A DNA stretch of 64,000 bases from Helicoverpa zea. Lineage: Eukaryota; Arthropoda; Insecta; Lepidoptera; Noctuidae. Positions 1-10,342 of this stretch are shown here, piece after piece. The notes under the pieces were generated by a model. That model saw only the letters and a list, made by a program, of their open reading frames with translations. It was not told where the DNA came from and did no database searches. The position numbers and the translations under genes were made by a program. Positions within the stretch are counted from its first letter, which is position 1, and every line of letters begins with the position of its first letter. The stretch spans positions 6,944,001 through 7,008,000 of the forward strand of contig NC_061454.1 of assembly GCF_022581195.2 (NCBI RefSeq). The letters run 5' to 3'.

Positions 1-387
1 AGTATGCATAAAATATTATTATAATAGAATATTTTTATGTATTGTTGTTACCGCACCTTAATGAATAAATGAAAACACGAAGATTGTAAGATGTCATTCG
101 CGCCTCGACATATATATCATTGTGTTATATTTCATTTGTGTCGGCTTTGGTTATGGTTTCCATGCAAAGGTCCTTTTATTTAAAATTAAATGATAGCACC
201 AGATTTGATAGTATTTTAAATGACTTTAGTCTTTCAATCTCATGAAATAATAATTATTATTTTACCTTGATTGACTGATACACAACACACTGGTACTCAG
301 CTGCATCCGACGGTTAGACTGGAAGCCGCTCGGATGATTGACTGACAATTGGTGCTGCTGTAGTATTTACAAACTAAAATGTTACAG
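1..387. other. Intron sequence upstream of first visible kismet exon
   Basis: AT-rich sequence with no recognisable coding content. It ends in a plausible splice acceptor (gttacag at 381-387). By position it is the 3' part of an intron of the kismet gene, whose earlier exons must lie before the window. Confidence 0.6.
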
Positions 388-3300
388 GAGTGAAGAAAGA
401 AAAGTAAGAGGCAGTGTAGTGGGGGACGAAGATTGTACGGACGACGTGTCTAGCGGTGCTGGTGCAACATCCCCGGCAGCCTCTCCTCGGCCTGATGACG
501 ACAGTACGCAAAGCAGTGGTGGTGGGCATTTATGGCCCTCAATGCAAGACTTGAATACGAGACTACGCAGACTAATCACAGCATATCAAAGAAACTACAA
601 ACGAGAAGAACTTAAAATGCAACAGAGAGCTAAGGTGCGTAAAATGCTGGTTTCCAAATTTAAAAATACAAGTTCTACTTGAAGATTGATACTTTAGGCA
701 GTTTTTAGAGTTTTCTGGTGACAGGCCGAATATGTATAGATTTTTAAAAGGCGTGTAAATAATACGCGCGCTACCGAGCTCGCTTACTTTGTCACATAAC
801 GATGAATTCGCCGATGAATTAGATTGCAAAATTAGAGCTCGACAAGCTCGTTACTTACAGTCTCATGGTCCAAGCAGGAAGTTGGCTGCGGGGACGATTA
901 CAGATGGGCTGTTATTGGGCAATTATTGTTTCATGGACACCTATGAGTATTTTGTTTCTAAGACTGTATCTGTATAACTGACTTTCTGTATGTTTCAAAA
1001 GCTTTTTGATGACTGAAGAGGTTGCAAGCATCAAAAGCCAATCATGCGTAAGAGTGTATTCTAAATTTGAATTTTGGAGTATTGCTAAGAAAGTGGTTGA
1101 ATCTTGTGCTTTACTAATTCCTGCTCTTAGAGGACACAGGCGCGCGGATGTCATCTCATTCCGTTGTGTCGCCCATCGTATGCAAATCTGTATACAGGAT
1201 GTGTCGTTCACAATCACATAAATCCTATTGCATATACTTTATGATATTCTATGGCGAATTGTAAAAAAAATAACCTAATCCATTCAGTGGTTTAGCCACA
1301 GGAGTCATTTTTCGTTTTTATAATTTTCAACATCATGTGTAAAGCAGAGATAAAGTTAGGAGTATCGAATGCATTGATCAGTGGACAGCTGTCAGTTTTC
1401 TATGCTGACTCGCCAACCCTGAATGTGATGTTTGCGGATGAATTGAGTGTATTAAGGGTCAATTCCCACTGAAAGAGCAGCGGCCGGCAGCGGCCGTAAA
1501 TGCAAGTAATTGAGCGCGAGCGCGGCGGGCCGCGCGGCGCCGCGCCGCGCCGCACCGCGCCGCGCTCTTACATTGTCCGTGCTCTTACGGCCGCTGCCGA
1601 CCGCTGCTCTTTCAGCAGCGGCCGGCAGCGGCCGGCAGCGGCCGTAAATGCAAGTGATAGAGCGCAAGCGCGGCGGGCCTAATGCGTGCGTGTCTGGTTT
1701 TCTCTGAGAAAAAGTAGCAAGTGTGTCCACTGTTCCTTGTTAGTTTTAAGTTTGTTTATACTGTCGATAAAATTATGTTTTTAATATCTGTTTCTATGGT
1801 AATCACTGTTATTGGTGTTGCACCGTTTTAAATTGCTATAAATACGTGAAATGATCTAAAAAGTACGTCATGACGTTCAAATTTTGTGTTGGGCTAAGTT
1901 AATCCACAAGCCATAGTTGAAAATAAAAGTAAACAAATGCATGGTTGGAACATCGCTAATCGTTTTGAGATAGTTTCATTTGTGGCCTTTCATTAATGGA
2001 GAGTTTCACAAATATAGTTGAAGTTAAAGAAAAACACATTTTCCATAAAAAAAAACTAATGTTTTTCTTCAGTTGCATTTATGATAAACGTAAAATACGC
2101 TAAAAGGATTTAACTATGTGCAGTCAATTATATTTATGTCTGTCTCTGGTCGAACAAACCCTTTTAATAATGTCGATTGGTAACATGGATCGATCATTTA
2201 TTATCTACGTAACAATCACTATGCACACAGCACTAAAATTAAGAAACAAATGCAATAGAATAACTGTCCTAAGACGTTACTCAACAAAAAATAATCAGGC
2301 CAATTTAACTTGTGCGAAAATACATTCTACGCCGAGTTTCATCCGTCATAACGTACATTTTAAATGATTTCTACTAAAGTAGGACGAGATTATTGACTAA
2401 GACTTTCGTTCAGAAGATGGAGCGAAGAGAACGCATGGATCAACTGGCTAGAGATGAGGTGTCGCAGTGGCGCTGGACGCGCGCCGACGAAGAAGCGTTC
2501 CGACGCACTGTTGCTTCCTATGGGGTAGAATTCGACCCAACTACAAAAAGTCTTCGCTGGAGTCGATTCAGAACACTTGCACGTTTGGATACCAAAAGTG
2601 ATGATGCCTTAACAGATTATTTGAAAGCTTTTATGGCCATGTGTAAACGACAGTGTGGACTTTCTGTGGGCGAAGCTGAGTTACCTACACGAGCAGATTT
2701 AAAAGCAGAACCGATAGGTGAAGAGAGAGCTATTGCTACTCTGGAAAGGTAATTTCACAAGCATTTCTCTATATTTCGAAAGTCTTGAAAACCAGTGTAC
2801 TGTGTTCTGTAAAATTCGTTTTGTGTACCTATAATTAACGTAGCTCAAAACACTAATAAAAAACCGGCCAAGATCGTGCCGGGCCACGCTCAGTGTAGGA
2901 TTCTGTAGCCGAGTACCTACTTATCTCGCGCATGTACCAAAGCAAAATACCCACCCGCGTGCTCTTGTCACTTGCGCATGTTAACTTGCTCCAGCACCGT
3001 GTAGACACGTAGACGCGTGGATGCGTGGTGCGCGTTAACTTGCTCCAGCTACACAGTGCATGGAGCTGGAGCAAGTTAACATGCGCACGCAACAGAGCAT
3101 GCGGGTATTTTGATTTGGTGAGTTTCATTGAATACAACAAGTATACTTACTTGATTATCTTATTTAACAGGATTGATCTTCTACGAGTATTACGAGAAGA
3201 AGTCGCTCCACATCCTGCACTAGATACTCGATTGGCACTATGTGAACGGTCTCCTGACACCCCACCGTGGTGGCAGCCAGCTCGCCATGATAAACTTTTA

Positions 3301-6300
3301 GTTTTGGGTGTTTGCAAGTAAGTATTATTTTAATGTTGATTTCGCTATTTTTAATTATTAAATTATAAGGAGCCAAATTTTAAAGGAACTATTTTTTGAG
3401 CTGTTATTAAAATATTTGAGAAAAATGAATGAGCACTTACGTGTGGGCAGTAAAATTATAAATAAATCGAAATTTGTCGGTAAGAAGACGACGGACGAGA
3501 GAAGGTCGAGGGAACTCGGCGATGGACATACGAGTGAAAAGCTAAAAATAAAAACACTTTTTACAAAAAATATAAAACAGACTCCCAAAAACTCGGTCAT
3601 GCAAAAAAAAAAAACTTCTAAGGTGCATCGGCCTAAAAGTCAGTGGCGAAATAAACTTGGTACATCCATAAGACACTGACTTGTGTGAACAAGTGTTACA
3701 ACGTTCTTAGCAATTCCCCAAAATTCAAATTGAGAATACACTCTTACGCATGCTTGACTAACCCCATTGATGCTAGTAACATATTCCAGTCATTGAATCC
3801 TTTTGAAACATACATAAAACCAAGATTTCAAGGCTTTTTTTGCAAGAGAGTATTTATTTCTGCTTTGTTTCTGCTTTCTGCTAAATAATCAGTTGTAACT
3901 CTTTCTCAATTGTATTTTTTTATATTTTTGCATCGTGTATAACAAACATAAAAAGTTTTTATTTTAACCAGAGATTTCATATTTTCCAGGCATGGTTTAG
4001 GTGACACTTACAGTAAGCTGTTTTGCGATCCTAAAATGCCATTCGCTGATTGCGCTAGCAAGTGGTATACTAGTCACAAGGGAGTTACTAGAAACGAATC
4101 ACAAAAATTATCTTCCGATGAAGAAGACACCGCTGTCTCTGAAGATGCAGCAGGAGAAACGCGGATGTCGCTCCGACGAAGTAAGAGAACTTCCAATAAC
4201 TGCGATAGGACTGCTGAAGATGACACGGATGCCCTTTCCGAACTAGAAACTCTCGCTAAGTTAGGTCGGATCGAAGAGACATTGCCCCCAGAGCGCTGGT
4301 TCTCAGAGCGGGCGCTCGAGACGCGCCTGCATCACATAGCGCACGCGGTACAGAATCGCGAGTGGCCCGCAGCCGCCAAGCCTGACACGCGTGCGGCGGC
4401 CGACGTGCACGACGAGCGCAAGCAGGGGCCCAAGCGTCATATCGCCATTGACGTAGAAACCGACCGCGCTAAGCTGCACGCGCTGCTGTCGTCGCCGCAG
4501 GCCGCGCACACGGGAGCCGGCAGCAGCGCGGCGCCGGGCGAGGCGGGCGCGCCGCCGCCGGCGCACCAGCGCGTGCCCGCGTCGCCCGCACCCTCCGCCG
4601 CTCCCGTTGACCTCTCGGCACCTCTGGATCTGAGCGACGTCCATGATTTCTCTGTGGGTCGCCGTACGCCTCATAACGATTCTGCACCTTCTTCCATGCC
4701 TTCTCGCAGCCGGCTCGATGATACACTTTCCAGGCTCATGAAGAGAAAGAATGTGGTAAGTGAAATCTTTTTAATGCTATTTTCAGGGGCCCGATTCTGC
4801 TAAGTTAATAATGTCAAAATTGAATCGCAATAGCAGTTTTAACCTTAGCGGCCATTCTGCTACTAATAAAAGACCAATCGTATACCAATGACCTTCGATT
4901 GGTTTGCAATTGTTCTGCCATTTGGTCTCTATACGGTAGTTTTCTCTACAATCATATTATTGCAATCGTAAATAATTTGCAGACAATATGATTCATTATT
5001 GAATCCCAGAAATGGATAAAAACGTTTATTCAAAGTAGCGGAATGCCACATATGCAGTCGGTTGTGAATCGTATGTCGCTTAAGTAAAATAGCAGAATCG
5101 TGCCCTTGAAGATAACAAGATCCGCAGTTTTATTACCTAGAAAATTTCTAAATTTTCGTTGGATTCCTTTATTGATCTTGAATATCTTTGGAAGCTCACG
5201 TTTGACAGACTTTTAATATTTTAGTTATAAATTACCAAAGCAAGGTCTCCAACAAAATTCAACTTTGTGGGAATCATTTGTGGCAATCATTGTTTTCAAA
5301 TGTCTGAATTGACTGGGCTATTATGGCCGTGCGTCAGTCAGTGGGAACATCTCCTTTTATATACAGTTGAGGCCATGTAAAAAAGAAAATTTACAATGGA
5401 AACGGTTTTTTAACAGTACCATCCCATGACATAAAGCATGTATAATATTTAATCTTATTTTTTGTGATATTGCAAAATACTACCATACTATTGAATATTA
5501 CCAATTTTGTACATCCATTGTGCACATTATTAATTTATAGAAAAACGCAAGTCCTACAGACTACATAAATATAGATACAGTTCGTTGGGTCCCACTTCTA
5601 CTAACTGTTCTCATTATTAATAACGCTAACTTTCAACACATGAATTCTAAGTTTGTAATGCCATATTATGAATATTTTAACCAAAACTTCAGGGTAGACT
5701 TATTTCACAATAACACGCTACTGGTCAAACGGGGTCATTAAATACAGTAAATCCATCCAGAAGTTGCCACGATGTACACGATGCCGTTTGCCGGTGCCCG
5801 ATAACGAACTGCTTTATTTTTTACATTACAGCCTGCGCCCGAGCATATAGTTGGAAAAGAGAAGAAAAGAAAGAAATTAGATGAAATTGTATTGGGATTA
5901 TCAGCGGCTAAATGTAAAAGCCCTACTACTTCATCAGATAACCTGCGCGGACGTAGCTCCAGCGTGCTGCCCGATGTGACTGTAACCCCAGCTGCGCCTC
6001 CAACATCGTCCCCAGCTTCCTCTAATCAGAAACCATTTTCAGTCACGGTGACTAACGTACCATCGCCACAGGCTTCTTCTAAAGAGTTATCTTCATTTTT
6101 GCAACAATCTTTAGAACATACAAAGGTTCCTAAAGCTCCAGTTGTACCACCAATGAAATCTTATTCTCATGAGGCTAAAGTAAACAAGTGGCTAGCTGAG
6201 CAGGCTAGCGTTGATACACGTCGTCGTGGTGTAGCGCCTCGGCTAGCACCAGAAGAACACGTGCCAGTGGTGCATCGTGTAACTGGCAAGCGCATAGTCG

Positions 6301-8207
6301 GTCCCAAAGCACCGCAACTTAAGCATCTAGCCCAATGGATAGCTGAAAACCCTATGTATGACATAGACTCCAAGTGGACGGAAGGTATTAAAGAGCATAT
6401 TAAGTTGCCTCAAGACGTACGTAGTCAAAGACATTCTCCGATGCAAGCTAGCGGAGGTGAACGTAAAAAAGGACGTCCTCCTACGCTCGATTCTCCATCT
6501 CCAAATGTATTGTCGTCTAATTCTCATTTGAATCAGAATTTGGCTGGCTTAAATCCAGCTATTTTGGCCAGTCTATCAAGTCTAAGTGCATTTGATCCAA
6601 AAACATTAGCTGCCACTCTTTCAAATTTGACGGGCTTTGATCCAAAATTGTTAAATAGTTTTGACCCAAAACTACTTTCTAGTTTGGGGAGCTTTGATCC
6701 TAAAAATAATCCATTGTTGAGTTCTTTTAATAGTATGCCAAATTTGTTAGGGAATATAGCAGGTGGAAATATATTTGCGAATTTAGCAGGGCTAGGACTT
6801 CCTGGATTCTCTTCATTAGACATAAACAATTTAACTGGATCCAATATTTCAAGCGACAGTAAGTCGAAATCTCGTAAAACTACTGAAACAGGGAATCCCT
6901 CTAATTCAAAATCTACCAACTCTCAATTTCCATTTGTGTTTCCTAATCCAAATATGTTGTATCCTCAATTAGGACTAAGTGGTTTAAATCCATTCGGAAT
7001 GCATTCTGGCATGTCATCAGCATACGACGCTTTAGGTTTATTGAGTAATAATATAGCAGCAAGTTCAGGTGCTTCTACATTACAAGCATCCAGTCATACT
7101 TCTGCACGCAGCACGGCAAAAACAACAACACCGCGGTCTTCGACAGTAGTTACTAATTCATCAACTTCTCGCCAACAAAAAGTTTCTGATCGGCAACAAT
7201 CAAGTCAATTACCGCAAATTCATTTGCCACCAGATCCATATCTTTTGGAAACTTTGTCCAAACAGTCTCTAAATTACGAATCGATCATCAGACCAGAAAA
7301 GAGACAGCGAGATAATGATAGCCAAGAAAACATAGCAACCGATTTATCAAAGACTGATAAGAAAAAACTGCCATTCGATGCATTAAGGTCTCAAGTCCCA
7401 CCGGAATTTGCGGCTGTTCAGGAAAAACTTTTGAAGGGTGATAAAAAAGATATTGATATAAGCAAGATGTTGTTAGAACAAATGGCTTCGGGTGCACTTA
7501 GTGCCAGCCTTGTTAGTTCAGCAGAGTCCAAAAAGGCTAAAGATGACAAAGACGTTACTGAAAAATTTGTTAAAAATTCATCAGAATATATTTCTAGATC
7601 CTTAATCTCTGAAGATGGGGGATCTGGAACCTCTTTAGTTCACAAACGAAGTCATGAAGATATCATAAACGAACCAGAAAATTTAGCACTATCTTCAACA
7701 GAATTAAACCCCATCAAGAAGTTAAAGGAAAATCCGAACTCTGAAAATAAGCCTGCAATGGAAAATCAATCTGATCACTCAACACATCCTGGGGAAATGG
7801 ACCTTGAAGATTTAATAGCTCCTTCAACCGTTATCAAAACCGGAATGAAACCAGACTTTGACACTAATGTCCCTCCTAAATTTACTCCTACGGAGGTAAC
7901 GGCTACTCCATTGAGTAAAGACGAAAAATCCCTATCGAAATTACCAAACTCTTTCCCTGAAGGTTCTATGTCTCTAAGTCACGATATAGCCTCAGCCGAT
8001 GATGAAAAAAATGACGAAGAAATTAAAGGTAACTGTTCCAATGAGGATGATACTAATATTGGAGACAATTCCGCACATGATGGGCGTAGATGCAATAAAA
8101 AGAAAATCCGTAAGTCATCTGAAGAGGCTCCGGCGACGTGTCCGCGACGTGAATTAAGATCTAGCTCTGGTCGCCAGTCAACGGAATCGATTAATACAAA
8201 TCATTAA
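388..8207 (+). CDS. kis: kismet / CHD7-8-9-type chromatin remodeller, C-terminal five exons (5' partial)
   Basis: Exons join in frame with GT..AG borders at 388-634, 2414-2748, 3171-3317, 3990-4755 and 5832-8207 (stop 8205-8207), giving 1,289 residues of the C-terminal part. In order they show WPSMQDLNTRLRRLITAYQR (exon 1), the SANT/SLIDE-like segment QWRWTRADEEAFRRTV (exon 2), WWQPARHDKLLVLGVCK-HG (exons 3-4), a low-complexity Ala/Pro stretch (4500-4620), LDEIVLGLSAAK (5880-5915), then a BRK domain (about 6250-6380: VPVVHRVTGKRIVGPKAP ... HLAQWI). This order is that of the CHD7/CHD8/CHD9/kismet family, nuclear ATP-dependent nucleosome remodellers acting on active promoters and enhancers. The chromodomains and helicase core must lie before base 1. 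The last exon is long and rich in Ser/Asn/Leu, with four FDPK motifs at 6588-6705 and a basic C-terminus. Family assignment is firm; the exact first base of exon 1 is the least certain border. Confidence 0.93.
635..2413. other. kismet intron with GC-rich repeat
   Basis: Intron between GT at 635 and AG at 2412-2413. It holds the GC-rich foldback repeat at 1455-1679. Short open frames at 789-977, 1006-1221 and 2116-2367 show no domain, no codon bias and no family resemblance that I recognise, so I do not call genes here. Confidence 0.6.
1455..1679. repeat. GC-rich foldback/MITE fragment
   Basis: Starts after TAA with gggtcaattcccactgaaag and then carries agcggccggcagcggccgtaa. An inverted partner (ttacggccgctgcc...ctctttcag) ends near 1617, followed by a second partial unit up to the next TAA at 1680. 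A TAA next to GC-rich inverted arms resembles the TTA/TAA-flanked elements found elsewhere in the window, but the right terminal repeat is missing, so this copy looks rearranged or truncated. Confidence 0.5.
2862..3110. repeat. Lepidopteran interspersed repeat fragment (aaccggccaag type)
   Basis: Contains aaaaccggccaag and ccgggccacgctcagtgtag, a type common in moth and butterfly genomes, followed by an inverted repeat (gttaacttgctccagct near 3033-3051 against agctggagcaagttaac near 3063-3080). It lies in the kismet intron 2749-3170. Confidence 0.45.
3318..3989. other. kismet intron, nothing recognised
   Basis: AT-rich intron between GT at 3318 and AG at 3988-3989. A plus-strand open frame at 3416-3679 is Lys-rich and matches no family I know; I regard it as chance. 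Confidence 0.55.
4787..5105. mobile_element. GGGCCCGATTCT-family MITE, copy 1
   Basis: Terminal inverted repeats gggcccgattctgct (left) and agcagaatcgtgccc (right) bound about 319 bp. CAG precedes the left end and TTG follows the right. The interior shares cattctgctactaataaaag and other blocks with the copies at 38330, 46268, 46915, 51738 and 58909. No coding capacity. It begins only 31 bp after the donor site of the kismet exon ending at 4755. Confidence 0.8.
5106..5831. other. kismet intron, nothing recognised
   Basis: Remainder of the intron 4756-5831, AT-rich, ending in the acceptor ttacattacag. No gene or clear repeat boundary seen. Confidence 0.5.
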
Positions 8208-8634
8208 AGCGATGCATTTCTTAAAATATACTCTGCTATGATTTTCCGCCAGTGGATTCTTAAAATGAAATTGACATAAGAAGTTATTTATAAACTTCCA
8301 AACCTTATTATTTTTAACATAATCCTTTTTCCGGATATTAGATTAAAATTAATTAAAACTTCTGTTAAACTGGCTATAATTCTAAATTTTCATCAACTTA
8401 GGACACTATGCAATTATTGCGTGTGAATGTTTTAAAATCGTAAGCTATATGAACAAAGTATATAATACGGCGCTAGCAATCGCGTTTAGGAATATATTCA
8501 ATTCCTGATTGTGGCTTAGAATTTCATTGCGTTATGCGATAAACTACTGACACTAGAGATCTCCACAAATACTGTAGCTCAGTTTCTTTGGACTACTATT
8601 TGTTTTTAAAGTAAGTTATAAATGTTGAGTAAAT

Positions 8635-8640
8635 AATAAA
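8635..8640 (+). promoter_or_regulatory. Probable kismet polyadenylation signal
   Basis: AATAAA about 430 nt after the kismet stop codon, within AT-rich sequence that reads as 3' UTR. Other near-matches follow to about 8850, so the true cleavage site is not fixed by sequence alone. Confidence 0.45.
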
Positions 8641-8943
8641 TCATTATCGATGTGTGAAAATGTGTTAAAATTATTCCCTGGTTTAATTTTTATTCTCATT
8701 TTTATTAGTTATTATTGTAAGATTTAAGTCAAACACTGAATGTGATAAGATTATTTATTACATGTATTCTTATTATTTTACACTGCTAAATCGACGAAAT
8801 GTATTATATTATTATGTGACAAATCATAATTAAACATAGAATTTATTGAATTGTTTTATTTTATTAAGTACTTCATTAAGTTGTTCAGATAGATCAAAGA
8901 AAGATAAGATTGGTATATAACCATGCTGAATCCATGGTTAACC
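8641..8943. other. AT-rich intergenic or distal 3' UTR
   Basis: Nothing recognisable; AT-rich sequence between the kismet polyadenylation signal and the hAT element. Confidence 0.5.
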
Positions 8944-8951
8944 GCAGCAAA

Positions 8952-9947
8952 CAGCCCCGGATCTACGGGGGGGCAAGCCGGGGCCCATGCCCCGGGCGGC
9001 AAATTCAGGGGGCGGCAAAATCAGGCGGCTGCCTGATTTTAAATCCTACATCACAGATTACCATAATAGTTACCTACAGGGCCGTCTTAACCTATGGTGC
9101 AGGGTGTGCCAATAACCCGGGCGCCTCGGTCTCAGGGGCGCCGCGGGACGCCCCACCATCAGGAAATTTCGATGAAATTACACCCGTTTGATATGGAAGT
9201 TCCATTGTATCATGATACTGACAAACAAGGTTTCTAAAAAAGTTGCCTTCGCTTTGTTTAATTGATAATTTAGATTATTTTTCACTTTTAACATCCTCCA
9301 AATAAGTGAAAAAATTCTCGCTCGCTACGCTCGCGGCTAAATTGTATGTGCCATTTTTCTGATGGTTTATTATTTTAATTGACGCACCGAATCAACGAAC
9401 ACAAATGGCACTCGCTCTAATCACGGTTTCTTTTTATTTGTACATAATTCCCAGTTTAATTTGTGAGTCTTCAAAAAAATATCTTAAAAAAGTTCGCGCT
9501 CGCTGCGCTCGCGCCTACTTGTTGCTTGACAATGTACTTAATCGAGTACTTTTGTGTCGTAGGCTCAAGAAATTTCACGCTCGCTTCGCTCGCGTAATAT
9601 TATACAGACATACCTTGTTAGCTTCATAAGTCAAATCCACGCTGTCTTACCTTTTATAAATCAAGTGTAGCAAAAAAAAAATTTATGGAGTCCTCAAAAA
9701 CAAAGACTGCTTGCACAGCGCTTTTTAAAACTTAAGTATTAACTTTTTGTGTACATTAATCTGTTTCGACTTTCATAACTTAAACCTGGCCAACAGTTTA
9801 AGCCTACAATGATTTGGACACTTTTTAAGTCATTTACCTACCAAAAAAGTGACTTTCGTTGGTGAAAATAAACATAAGTAGGTAGGTAGGCGGGGCGGCA
9901 TTTTTCAGTTTTTGCCCCGCCTAAAAAAAATTGAAGATCCGGGGCTG
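8952..9947. mobile_element. hAT-type non-autonomous DNA transposon with perfect 8-bp TSD
   Basis: The element starts cagccccggatct and ends gatccggggctg, so the termini are inverted repeats. The 8 bp before it (gcagcaaa, 8944-8951) are repeated exactly after it (9948-9955). CAG-type ends with an 8-bp duplication are the signature of the hAT superfamily. The 996-bp interior has no intact transposase. It carries a directional motif, cgctcgctNcgctcgcg, near 9318, 9491 and 9577, shared with the hAT element at 46569-48150, and a block (cttaacctatggtgcagggt, near 9088) shared with the fragment at 62893. Confidence 0.88.
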
Positions 9948-10049
9948 GCAGCAAACATACGCTATTAAGGTAAATTTATACTATTATACAGCAGAGTTTG
10001 AAGCGACTTCAAAACGCGTTCGCGTTGCGTTGCGTTATTATTAGCTTAC

Positions 10050-10120
10050 CGGTGGAACGATATATTGCAACCACCATAGGATTCACTTTCACAAGCATAA
10101 AAGCAACACTTTTTCACCAT
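10050..10120 (-). pseudogene. THAP first exon in P-like copy R1
   Basis: A 71-nt exon from ATG (10118-10120) to a splice donor gtaagc. It encodes M-V-K-K-C-C-F-Y-x-C ... S-F-H-R, the start of a THAP C2CH zinc finger (C-x4-C followed by the FHR motif). The rest of the finger is absent, so this is a remnant of a THAP-domain transposase. Confidence 0.7.
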
Positions 10121-10342
10121 TTTAATAGTTTAAATTGATTTAATACAAAAAAATATAAACAAAATTTTATATGCTCATTTTTTTTTTTTTTATTTTTTTT
10201 TTTTTTAAGTTGGCTAGTCGCTATATGCGCATTGCCACCGACGAAAACGGGGAAACTTGGTAGGAATGAAATAAAATTTAGGTAACGGAATTTGGATAGG
10301 TATTGGATAGGATTATTCGAAAACTACAGGATATTAAACACT

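Noticed and set aside
3416..3679. 87-codon Lys-rich frame in a kismet intron
   Set aside because: No known domain and no sign that the surrounding intron is retained.
4303..4726. Antisense Arg-rich frames
   Set aside because: Shadows of the GC-rich kismet exon 3990-4755.
6533..6919. 128-codon antisense frame in the last kismet exon
   Set aside because: The sense strand carries the conserved kismet frame; the antisense product resembles nothing.
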